Shown here: positions 40,766 through 48,519 of the stretch, piece by piece | How positions within the stretch are numbered: the stretch's first letter is position 1 | How the letters are laid out: the number at the start of each line of letters is the position of its first letter | NCBI GenBank assembly: GCA_965221585.1 | Contig: OZ244898.1 | Coordinates: 2,604,001-2,668,000 of the forward strand | From: VXYK01 sp965221585 | GTDB lineage: Bacteria; Actinomycetota; Acidimicrobiia; Acidimicrobiales; Aldehydirespiratoraceae | Reading direction: 5' to 3' | Length of the DNA: 64,000 nucleotides | Translations under genes and position numbers: made by a program | The notes under the pieces: generated by a model | The model's database searches: none | What the model saw: the letters and a program-made list of their open reading frames with translations, nothing else | What the model was told of the DNA's origin: nothing

Positions 40766-43700
40766 ATGCGCTATCGGGTTCTGGTCACAGCGGTGGTGCT
40801 GTTGGGATCGTTGTTGGCCGCGGTGCCCGTGGGTCTGCCGTTGAGGGACGAGCCGTCTGAGGCTGGGGCGCAGACCAAACCGACTGTCACAGTGGCCTCC
40901 GCTACGAGCAGGGTCACCGAGGGGACATCAATCACATTCACCATCAAGGCCGAACCGGCCCCGCCCGCCGACCTGCAGGTCAAGTTGTTGGTGAGTGACG
41001 GCAGCCTTCCGGGCACAAGCAGACCCTCTGTCATCATCAAGGCCAACACGACCTCGGTGACCCACACCGTGAAAACGGGCGACATGATCGACGAGCCCGA
41101 TACCAAGATGACGGCAGGGATCGAGCGCGACGACAGCAACTACAGCCTGGGCTTTCCCAGCGCCGCAGAGGTGGAGGTGATAGACGACGACCCGACAAAG
41201 GTCTCCGTGAAGGGCGGCGGCGGCAGCGTGGCTGAGGGCGCGTTTCTGGATTACACGGTGGATCCGGGCCGTTATTTGGCCAAGAGTGAGTCCGTAACGG
41301 TGAACTTCGCGCCTGCGGGCACCGCGACTCAGGGGTCCGACTACGCGATCACCTGCGACGGCAAGGGCGTGTCGTGTACGGGTCTAGGCGGCGCTGCGCC
41401 GGCGTTGAAGATCACCGGTGGAAGCGGTGTGCGCAATGCCACGATCCGGGTGAGCGCGTCGAGTGACTCGGCGCATCCCGAGACGGCTGAGACCGCCGGT
41501 ATCAGCCTGCGGTCGGGTCACACCAACACGGGCTCGGGTGGCGGGATCAGCGTTACCGGTTCGCCGTCGACGTTCACTATCGTCAGCCCCGCTCCCCCTG
41601 CGATAACTGCGTCTTTCGGGGCGGCGACCCACAGTGCGGGCGAGGCGGCGGGCAGCCGCACCGTCACGGTCCCCGTCAGCCTGTCGGCTGCAGCGCCGGC
41701 AGGCGGCCTGTCGGTGTCCTACACGGTGGGGGGTACTGCTGTGGCTGCCGACCGTGGCGCGTTGTCTGGCACGGTGGCCATCGCACAGGGTGCCACCTCG
41801 GCCAATATCACGGTCACGGTCACCGACGACAACCTCGCTGAGGCCTCCGAGACGATCGTGTTGACGTTGACCGACGGCACCGACTACGACCTCGGCACCA
41901 CCGCAACCACCACTGTCACGATCGACGACAACGACACCGCCCCGACCGCGGTCGCGCTGTCGGTCGACATCGACAGCGTGGACGAGGGCGACGCTGCCAC
42001 GACGATCACCGTCACCGCGACGGTGCAGGGAGCCACCCGGTTCGCCGAGGCCAAGACCGTGACGGTCACCGTCACCGGCTCGGGAGGCGCGGGTGTGGTC
42101 GGGTTCACAGCGGCACCGGCGTCGTTCAATATCTCGGTAGCAGCGGGCGCGCAGACCGGTACGAACACTTTCGTGTTGACCCCGTCTGACGACAGCGCCG
42201 ATGAGTCTGACGAGACCGTCACCGTCGCCAGCACGCTGAGCGGGGTGACATTCACCGACGCGACGATCACGGTCGTCGACGATGACGTCCCGCAGGCGAG
42301 TTTCGCGTCGGGGACGGCATCGGTCGCAGAGGACGGCGGGACCAGCAATGTCACGGTGAACCTGTCGCCCGTCCCGCATCAGAATCTGACTGTGACTTAC
42401 ACCTTGTCAGGCAGCGCTGGACGCAGCAGTGACTACACGATCTCCGGCGTGACTTCCAGTACTGGCACGGTGGTGGTGGGCACCACAGGTTCCGCGGTGA
42501 TCCCGGTCGCGGTCATTGACGACAGCGCTGTGGAGTCTGCTGAGACGGTCATTTTGACGTTGACCGCCGGAGCCGGTTACGACGTTGGCTCACCGTCGGC
42601 GCACACGTTGACGATCACTGACAATGACAGCGCAGCGACTCCGGTGGTGTCTGTCACTGCGGGGGCGGCTGTGGTCGAGGGCACGGCGGCGTCCTTCACG
42701 GTGTCGGCGAACCCGTCGGTGACCGGGACGGTGGCTTTGGACTACACGGTTTCTCAGACCGGTGTGTTCGTGTCGCACACGAATCGGGGTTCACAGCAGG
42801 TGTCATTGAGTGGCGGCACAGCGACAATCACGGTTCCGACTGTGAACGACCAACGCGACGAGGCGGACGGTTCAGTCACCGTGACGTTGAACAACGGCAC
42901 GGGCTACACCGTCGGCACACCCTCAGCGGCGACAGTGACAGTCACCGACAACGACGTGCCACAAGCCGGATTCGCGTCGTCGGCGTCGTCCGCAGCGGAG
43001 AACGCCGGCACTCGTAACGTGCGGCTGAACCTGTCGCCAGTGCCGTACCGCAACACAACCGTCCGCTATTCGCTGTCTGGCAACGCGACCCGCAACAGCG
43101 ACTACCGCGCGGCGGGAACGGTTTCGGTTTCTGCCGGATCGCCGTTTGTGAACATCCCGGTCGCAATCATCGACGACAGCACCCGGGAGTCTTCTGAGAC
43201 CGTCGTGTTGACGCTCACCAACGGAACCGGGTACGCCCTCGGCGCCACCCGCACCCACACGCTCACGATCACCGACAACGACAACCGCGGAACCGTCACC
43301 CCACCACGGCCGGCGCCACGGCCGGCACCACAGCCGGCACCACAGCCGGGACCACCCCCTTCTTCTCCTCAGCTGCCGCAGCTCAGCGTTTTCGGCACCA
43401 CCGCGGTGGCCGAGGGTGATGCTGCGACCTTCACGGTCTTTGCGTCGGTTTCTGCTGCCGGGGTGTCCGTGAGATACGTCGTCACCCAACACGGCGAGTT
43501 CGTAGCCTCAGGCGAGTTGGGTTACAAGTCAGTGCGCCTGTCCGGCAGCAGCACCAAGATCACGGTTCCCGGAGTCGATGACAACGTTGATGAACCCGAC
43601 GGGTCGGTGACGGTGACGCTCACCTCCGGCAGCGACTACAGGATCGGCGCAGCCGTGTCCGCGTCTGTGACCATCACCGACAACGACGGCGACGACAACG

Positions 43701-44623
43701 GCGACGACGGCGAGGGTGTTGATCCGGTGTTGAGTGTGTCAGGTGGTGACAGCGTGGTCGAGGGTGGGGCGGCGGTGTTCACGGTCTCCGCCTCCGAAGC
43801 CCTGAGCGTGCCGGTGGAGTTCACATACACGGTCACCCAGAACGGCAACTATGTGAGAGCCGACCAATGGGGACCCGGCCGTATGCGCAGGATCAGCGGC
43901 GAGTCGGTGACATTCAGAGTCTCCACCGTCGATGACCGCATCGACGAGACAGACGGTGCCATAGTCGTCACGCTCAACACCGGTGACGGCTACCGCGTCG
44001 CCGACGACCCGAGAGCGTCAGTCACAGTGCGCGACAACGACACCGTCGGCAGCCCCGGCACAACCAAACCCCGCTACTACCAGGACGCGCTCGACTGGGC
44101 ACAAACCAACAACATCGTCGGGTGTGTCCCGCTCGGGTCTGCGGTGACCCGCCGGCAGGTCGTGGTCGCGTTGCACAAAGCCGCGGGATCACCTGAGCCT
44201 GCCCGGCCCCATGGCTTTATCGACGTACCTGCTGACATCGCCGCAGCCGTCGGGTGGGCAGTAGAGAACGCGATCACAACAGGCACCACACCAACCACTT
44301 TCAGTCCCGACTCGTTGACCACCCGAGCCCAAGTGGCAGCGTTCCTGTGGAGAGCCGCCGACAGCCCCGCCGCCGACCCCGGTCCGTTCACCGACCTCAC
44401 CAGAGACTGGCAGATCGCACCCGTCGGCTGGTTGGCAGACCAGAACATCACTACGGGACGCACCCCGACAATCTTCAACCCCAACGCTCCAGTCATCTGG
44501 GCTGAACTCATCACCTTCATCTGGCGCCGGCAAGGCTCACCACCACCCCCGACACCGAACCCGACCGACTGCCCAACCACCGAACCCGTGCCGTACGGGC
44601 CGGCTCCACAGCCGGTTGCTTGA
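40766..44623 (+). CDS. Calx-beta repeat protein with C-terminal S-layer-homology (SLH) repeats
   Basis: 1,285 residues. The signal peptide (VVLLGSLLAAVPVGLPL, then SEAGA) is nearly the same as that of the giant protein. Then about nine Calx-beta-like units, a Pro-rich linker (about residues 847-875, PAPRPAPQPAPQPG), two further units, an Asp/Gly linker (DNDGDDNGDDGEG), and from about residue 1098 three SLH-type repeats: a partial first one (RYYQDALDWAQTNNIVG), one with FSPDSLTTRAQVAAFLWR and one with GWLADQNITTGRTPTIFNPN. SLH repeats bind pyruvylated or acidic wall polymers, so the protein should be held on the cell surface with its repeats outward. The tail is a Pro-rich segment with one Cys. 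It shares repeat families with the giant protein, 154 bases upstream. Confidence 0.92.
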   Translation: MRYRVLVTAVVLLGSLLAAVPVGLPLRDEPSEAGAQTKPTVTVASATSRVTEGTSITFTIKAEPAPPADLQVKLLVSDGSLPGTSRPSVIIKANTTSVTHTVKTGDMIDEPDTKMTAGIERDDSNYSLGFPSAAEVEVIDDDPTKVSVKGGGGSVAEGAFLDYTVDPGRYLAKSESVTVNFAPAGTATQGSDYAITCDGKGVSCTGLGGAAPALKITGGSGVRNATIRVSASSDSAHPETAETAGISLRSGHTNTGSGGGISVTGSPSTFTIVSPAPPAITASFGAATHSAGEAAGSRTVTVPVSLSAAAPAGGLSVSYTVGGTAVAADRGALSGTVAIAQGATSANITVTVTDDNLAEASETIVLTLTDGTDYDLGTTATTTVTIDDNDTAPTAVALSVDIDSVDEGDAATTITVTATVQGATRFAEAKTVTVTVTGSGGAGVVGFTAAPASFNISVAAGAQTGTNTFVLTPSDDSADESDETVTVASTLSGVTFTDATITVVDDDVPQASFASGTASVAEDGGTSNVTVNLSPVPHQNLTVTYTLSGSAGRSSDYTISGVTSSTGTVVVGTTGSAVIPVAVIDDSAVESAETVILTLTAGAGYDVGSPSAHTLTITDNDSAATPVVSVTAGAAVVEGTAASFTVSANPSVTGTVALDYTVSQTGVFVSHTNRGSQQVSLSGGTATITVPTVNDQRDEADGSVTVTLNNGTGYTVGTPSAATVTVTDNDVPQAGFASSASSAAENAGTRNVRLNLSPVPYRNTTVRYSLSGNATRNSDYRAAGTVSVSAGSPFVNIPVAIIDDSTRESSETVVLTLTNGTGYALGATRTHTLTITDNDNRGTVTPPRPAPRPAPQPAPQPGPPPSSPQLPQLSVFGTTAVAEGDAATFTVFASVSAAGVSVRYVVTQHGEFVASGELGYKSVRLSGSSTKITVPGVDDNVDEPDGSVTVTLTSGSDYRIGAAVSASVTITDNDGDDNGDDGEGVDPVLSVSGGDSVVEGGAAVFTVSASEALSVPVEFTYTVTQNGNYVRADQWGPGRMRRISGESVTFRVSTVDDRIDETDGAIVVTLNTGDGYRVADDPRASVTVRDNDTVGSPGTTKPRYYQDALDWAQTNNIVGCVPLGSAVTRRQVVVALHKAAGSPEPARPHGFIDVPADIAAAVGWAVENAITTGTTPTTFSPDSLTTRAQVAAFLWRAADSPAADPGPFTDLTRDWQIAPVGWLADQNITTGRTPTIFNPNAPVIWAELITFIWRRQGSPPPPTPNPTDCPTTEPVPYGPAPQPVA
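41203..42287 (+). repeat. Three-unit block shared with the giant protein (SLH-protein copy)
   Basis: Counterpart of 35515-36605: LDYTVDPGRYLAKSESVTVN with the two-Cys loops, AAPAGGLSVSYTVGGTAVAA, then GSGGAGVVGFTAAPASFNI. Order and length are kept, and many stretches of protein are identical between the two genes. Confidence 0.85.
43304..43351 (+). repeat. Four 12-base repeats coding the Pro-Ala linker
   Basis: CCACGGCCGGCG, then CCACGGCCGGCA, CCACAGCCGGCA and CCACAGCCGGGA in direct succession. They encode the flexible RPAPRPAPQPAPQPG linker between two Calx-beta-like units of the SLH protein. Multiples of 12 keep the frame, so linker length may vary between strains. Confidence 0.9.
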
Positions 44624-44703
44624 TCGCCGGGTCGGGTGGATCCGAACCAGCAATCGCCGAAGGACGGCCCCTTGTCGGTCGACAACCTCACGAGGACCGA
44701 CGA

Positions 44704-45909
44704 CTAGCTGCGACGGTTCGGTCCTGCGGTCTCTCCGATCACGAACACGACCCATGCCAACCCGCATCCCAGAGTGATCGCGAGTGCGACGGCCGAAGCT
44801 CCCAACCCGATCGAATGCGCCGTCCATCCAACGACCGTCGGCCCCACCAGCCGCCCGAGACCCGCAGTCATACTGAACCCGGCAATGAACGGCCCGTAGG
44901 CATCGCTGGGGGCGAGGTCGGTCGACATCGTCAGCATCGACCCGGAACTCAACCCGTTGCCGACCCCGATCACGATTCCGGCGACAACCACCGCACCCGC
45001 GGAGCGGGCCACACCCAGCAGCAGCAGTCCCAACGCCATCAGGCCGAAGGCCGGGACCATCGAATAGAGCCGCCCGAAGCGGTCCATGACGAACCCGGAC
45101 ACGGGGAAGAGAACGAAATCCGCAGCGGTGCCGACCGCCACCAACGCGCCTATCGCGGAGGCGGACAACCCGAACCGGGCGCCGAACAGGGGGATCACCA
45201 CATAACGCCCCTCTCGGGCCGCCATGATCAACATCGGGCCGAGCGAGGCCCGAGCCAGAAGTCGCCCGTGCCGCCGCAGGGCGACTCCGACCCTGGGCTG
45301 ATCCGTGCGACGATGGTGCCTGTCATGGGGGTCAGCACCCCCCGGTAGTGCGATCCACAACAATCCGACGGCGGTGATCGCCGCCGCAACAACAAAGACC
45401 GACTCCGAACCCCACGCGTCATACACCCATCCGCCGAGCAGCGGGCCGACAACGAAAGTGAACCGGTGCACTCCTCCCACAAGGGCCATCACCCGGCCTC
45501 GAACGCCCACATCGACACTGCGAGCGATATAGACCTGTCGAGACTGCCGGGTTCCCGACATTCCGACACCTGTGGCAACCCGCAACACGACCAGCGCAAC
45601 AGCCAGCTCAGTGAACCCGAAGGCCAGAACCACCGCAGCCTGCATCGCCACAGACACGAACATCAGGGCGTCGTTGCCGAAACGTTGGCCGAACACGGAC
45701 GCCGGGACTCCCCCGAGCACCGAACCCACCCCGACCGCACCGATGATCAGACCCGCAAGCGACAGGCTGATTCCCTGTTCCAATAGATACAGCGGCAGGA
45801 TCGGCAACAACACCGTTACGCCAAGCATCGGCAGCGACCATGGAAGATAGACGGGCACAGCCAGGCGACGCAGCTCAGCGCCGAGTCGGGGGCGCTCGAC
45901 GGCGGTCAC
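44704..45909 (-). CDS. Major facilitator superfamily (MFS) transporter
   Basis: 401 residues with about 12 hydrophobic helices and a central cytosolic loop rich in His/Arg (DPHDRHHRRTDQ). The first-half loop 2-3 motif is degenerate (GVPASVFGQRFGNDALM), and the second half has SGFVMDRFGRLYSM, the DRFGR form of the MFS A-motif. RVATGVGMSGTRQSRQVYIA in helix 4-5 resembles multidrug or sugar exporters. It is predicted to be a proton-coupled exporter; the substrate is unknown. Translation starts at GTG 45909, overlapping the LysR stop by 4 bases, so it is coupled to the regulator, which probably controls it. Confidence 0.9.
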   Translation of the reverse strand: MTAVERPRLGAELRRLAVPVYLPWSLPMLGVTVLLPILPLYLLEQGISLSLAGLIIGAVGVGSVLGGVPASVFGQRFGNDALMFVSVAMQAAVVLAFGFTELAVALVVLRVATGVGMSGTRQSRQVYIARSVDVGVRGRVMALVGGVHRFTFVVGPLLGGWVYDAWGSESVFVVAAAITAVGLLWIALPGGADPHDRHHRRTDQPRVGVALRRHGRLLARASLGPMLIMAAREGRYVVIPLFGARFGLSASAIGALVAVGTAADFVLFPVSGFVMDRFGRLYSMVPAFGLMALGLLLLGVARSAGAVVVAGIVIGVGNGLSSGSMLTMSTDLAPSDAYGPFIAGFSMTAGLGRLVGPTVVGWTAHSIGLGASAVALAITLGCGLAWVVFVIGETAGPNRRS

Positions 45910-46838
45910 GATTGTGGGACCAAGGCCGTTGTTTGTTGCTCTCCGCTCGGTGATTGCGTCAATTCCCGGATCGCGTTGGCGACGATGGCTGACGGTTCAT
46001 CGACACGGGTGAGGACGACAAGTTGCACAATGGCCTCTGGATCGGAGATCGCTACGAAGGCTAGGCCGCCGAGGCGCAGTGTCTGCACACCGGCCGGTAC
46101 GATCGCCACGCCCTCCCCTGCCGCGACCAGCCCGAGAATGGTCGTGTACTCGGTGGCCTCGATCATCGGCGAGTAGCTGACTCCGTGGGGTGCCAACATG
46201 GCCCGCAGCCTGGCGTGAAGGGTCGGCGACTGCTCGCGTGCGAACCCCACGAACTCGTCGTCACGCAACTCGCTCAGACTGATCGAAGGCTCGCCGGCTA
46301 GCCGATGGGCGCTCGGAACCGCGGCCACCAGCGGTTCATCATTGACCACGGTGGACAGCAGGGGTGCGTGGTCGAGGGTGACACGCGCTATCCCGATGTC
46401 GATCCGGCCGGCAATGAGCGCCGCGGCCTGTTCATCGGACGACATCGTGTGGAGTTCCAGCGTCACCAGTGGACTGGCCTGCCGGAATCGGTGCAGGAAA
46501 CGTGGCACGAACTCATAGGCAGCCGAATCGACGAAACCGATTCGCAGGTTGCCTCGTTGACCGGCACGCAACTCCCCGGCCGCACGGGCCACTCCTTGAG
46601 CGGTCACCAACAAGTGTCGGGCGTGGGGCAACAAGGCCGATCCCGCCGCCGTCAACGAGACACGGCGAGTTGTGCGCTCGAAGAGTTGCAAACCCAGATC
46701 CGACTCGAGTTGCCGAATCTGTTGGCTCAACGCGGGCTGGGCGATGTGGAGAGTTTCAGCGGCGCGGCCGAAGTGCAGTTCTGCCGCCACGGTCACGAAG
46801 TAGTTCAATCTGCGGAGCGCGACCATTGAGTGATCCAT
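45906..46838 (-). CDS. LysR-family transcriptional regulator
   Basis: 310 residues. N-terminal winged helix-turn-helix LRRLNYFVTVAAELHFGRAA through LSQQIRQLESDLGLQLFERT, then the inducer-binding periplasmic-protein-like domain (GNLRIGFVDSAAYEFVP onwards). LysR proteins bind a T-N11-A operator, usually between themselves and a divergent target. Here the divergent target would be the sox operon 69 bases away, and the coupled MFS gene lies downstream. ATG 46838 is used; a second ATG at 46826 is possible and would drop four residues. The effector is unknown; a methylated amine or glycine derivative would fit the context, but that is inference. Confidence 0.92.
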   Translation of the reverse strand: MDHSMVALRRLNYFVTVAAELHFGRAAETLHIAQPALSQQIRQLESDLGLQLFERTTRRVSLTAAGSALLPHARHLLVTAQGVARAAGELRAGQRGNLRIGFVDSAAYEFVPRFLHRFRQASPLVTLELHTMSSDEQAAALIAGRIDIGIARVTLDHAPLLSTVVNDEPLVAAVPSAHRLAGEPSISLSELRDDEFVGFAREQSPTLHARLRAMLAPHGVSYSPMIEATEYTTILGLVAAGEGVAIVPAGVQTLRLGGLAFVAISDPEAIVQLVVLTRVDEPSAIVANAIRELTQSPSGEQQTTALVPQS

Positions 46839-46907
46839 ATTTGATTTATCTTAATAGAGAGGTAACAAGTAATAGAATTATCTCAAAAACCTGTCAGACT
46901 GTCGTCC
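46839..46907. promoter_or_regulatory. AT-rich divergent promoter/operator region between lysR and soxB
   Basis: A 69-base gap, clearly AT-richer than its surroundings. It holds two direct repeats of TAATAGA (46852-46858 and 46870-46876, 18 bases apart) and two of TTATCT (46846-46851 and 46878-46883, 32 bases apart). Such spaced short repeats are compatible with binding of the LysR product on one DNA face. No clean T-N11-A palindrome could be fixed by eye. Confidence 0.5.
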
Positions 46908-48203
46908 GTGACTCGGAGAAACAGGGCTGCGCGCTACTCAGGCGCAGGGTTGGTATGGCGAGGCGTTCGCAACAGCAACTGGCCGCGCGTCTGGCGAGAA
47001 CCATCCCTGAAGAAGTCTTACGACGTGGTCGTGGTCGGCGGCGGCGTGCATGGTCTCGCCACCGCCTACTACCTGGCAGCCAACCACGGCATCACCGATG
47101 TAGCCGTGCTCGACAAGGCTTACCTGGGCAGCGGCGGATCCGGACGCAACACCGCCATCGTCCGCTCGAACTACCTGACCCCCGAAGGTGTGGCGTTCTA
47201 CGACCGGTCGCTCGATCTATACAACACCATGTCGGCCGACTTGAACCTCAACGTCATGTTCTCCGAGCGCGGCCACCTGACTCTCGCCCACACAGACTCC
47301 GCGGTGCGCACCATGCGCTGGCGAGCCGAGGTCAACAAACTCCAGAACATCGACTCCTCAGTCATCGGCCCCGACGAGATCAAGAAGATCGCGCCGAGTC
47401 TCGACACCTCGCCCGACACCCGCTACCCGATCCTCGCCGCGCTCTACCACCCCCCCGGAGGAACGATCCGCCACGACGCGGTCGTCTGGGCCTATGCGCG
47501 CGCCGCGGATGCCTACGGCGTAGACATGCATCAGAAAACAGAGGTGCTCGACATCACTTGCGAAGGCGGCGACGGCCCGGACGGCAAAGGCCCCGGCGCC
47601 AAGGTGACGGGAGTTCGCACATCGAAAGGCGACATCTCCGCTCGCGTCGTGATCAACTGCACCGCCGGCTGGGCCAGCCTCATCGCCGCCATGGCCGGGC
47701 TGAGACTACCGATCACCACCCACCCCCTGCAGGCTGCGGTCACCGAACCTGTCAAGGTATTCCTTCCGACCGTGGTCGTCTCAGGATCGCTGCACGTCTA
47801 CGTCAGTCAGACCGACCGCGGGGAGCTCGTCTTCGGAGCATCGGTCGACCCGTTCGCCACCTATGACATGGGCGGAACCCTCGACTTCACCGAAGAACTC
47901 GCAGGACATGTGCTCGAGCTGATGCCTGCCGTCTCGCAAATGCGGCTGCTCAGGCAATGGGCGGGGCTTTGTGACATAACCCCGGACTACTCACCGGTCA
48001 TGGGCTTCACCCCCGTCGAAGGGTTCCTCTGCGACGTCGGCTGGGGCACCTACGGTTTCAAAGCCGGACCGGTCTCGGGAGAGCAGATGGCGAAATGCGT
48101 CGCCGAGGCGGCCACACCCGAATTGATCGCTCCATTTGCACTGTCGCGATTCGACGACGGCGTGCTCGTCGGCGAAAAGGGCGCCGCGGCGGTGGGTCAC
48201 TGA
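46908..48203 (+). CDS. soxB: Sarcosine oxidase subunit beta
   Basis: 431 residues. The N-terminus RYSGAGLVWRGVRN...WPRVWREP is the usual leader of SoxB, supporting GTG 46908. FAD-binding motif DVVVVGGGVHGLATAYYLA begins at residue 39, followed by YLGSGGSGRNTAIVRSNYL, the SoxB signature. The motif GGTIRHDAVVWAYA (His ~189) lies where the covalently FMN-bound histidine is expected. SoxB carries the oxidising FAD of the heterotetrameric enzyme, which converts sarcosine to glycine with transfer of the methyl carbon to tetrahydrofolate and release of H2O2. Gene order B-D-A-G is the standard one. No SD is visible before the GTG. Expression is probably under the divergent LysR regulator. Confidence 0.93.
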   Translation: MTRRNRAARYSGAGLVWRGVRNSNWPRVWREPSLKKSYDVVVVGGGVHGLATAYYLAANHGITDVAVLDKAYLGSGGSGRNTAIVRSNYLTPEGVAFYDRSLDLYNTMSADLNLNVMFSERGHLTLAHTDSAVRTMRWRAEVNKLQNIDSSVIGPDEIKKIAPSLDTSPDTRYPILAALYHPPGGTIRHDAVVWAYARAADAYGVDMHQKTEVLDITCEGGDGPDGKGPGAKVTGVRTSKGDISARVVINCTAGWASLIAAMAGLRLPITTHPLQAAVTEPVKVFLPTVVVSGSLHVYVSQTDRGELVFGASVDPFATYDMGGTLDFTEELAGHVLELMPAVSQMRLLRQWAGLCDITPDYSPVMGFTPVEGFLCDVGWGTYGFKAGPVSGEQMAKCVAEAATPELIAPFALSRFDDGVLVGEKGAAAVGH

Positions 48204-48216
48204 TGGGTTCTGACTG

Positions 48217-48519
48217 ATGCTGCTCGTGCCCTGCCCCCACTGCGGTCCCCGAAACTCCGCTGACCTGGCATATCAGGGCGAAGCATCGCGCCGCCCGGAC
48301 CCGTCATCGACAACACCGACGGAATGGCGCGACTACCTGTACCTGGAACACAATCCGGCCGGGTGGCTGCGCGAGAACTGGTACTGCAGCAGCGGCTGCC
48401 GGCGCTTCTTCACCGTCGAGCGCCACACCGTCACGTCGGAGTTCCGCGAGCCTCCCCTGCCCGGATCCAAGACTCCGAAGCCGCTTGCCGAACCCGACCG
48501 AGAGGAAACTGAATCGTGA
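48217..48519 (+). CDS. soxD: Sarcosine oxidase subunit delta
   Basis: 100 residues. VPCPHCGPRNSADLAYQGEA at the start, with CPHC, and YCSSGCRRFF near residue 54 give the zinc-binding Cys/His set of SoxD. The middle (EWRDYLYLEHNPAGWLRENW) is the conserved core. SoxD is a small structural subunit that holds zinc in the heterotetramer. It starts 13 bases after soxB ends, and its TGA overlaps the GTG of soxA by 4 bases, so translation is coupled. Confidence 0.93.
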   Translation: MLLVPCPHCGPRNSADLAYQGEASRRPDPSSTTPTEWRDYLYLEHNPAGWLRENWYCSSGCRRFFTVERHTVTSEFREPPLPGSKTPKPLAEPDREETES

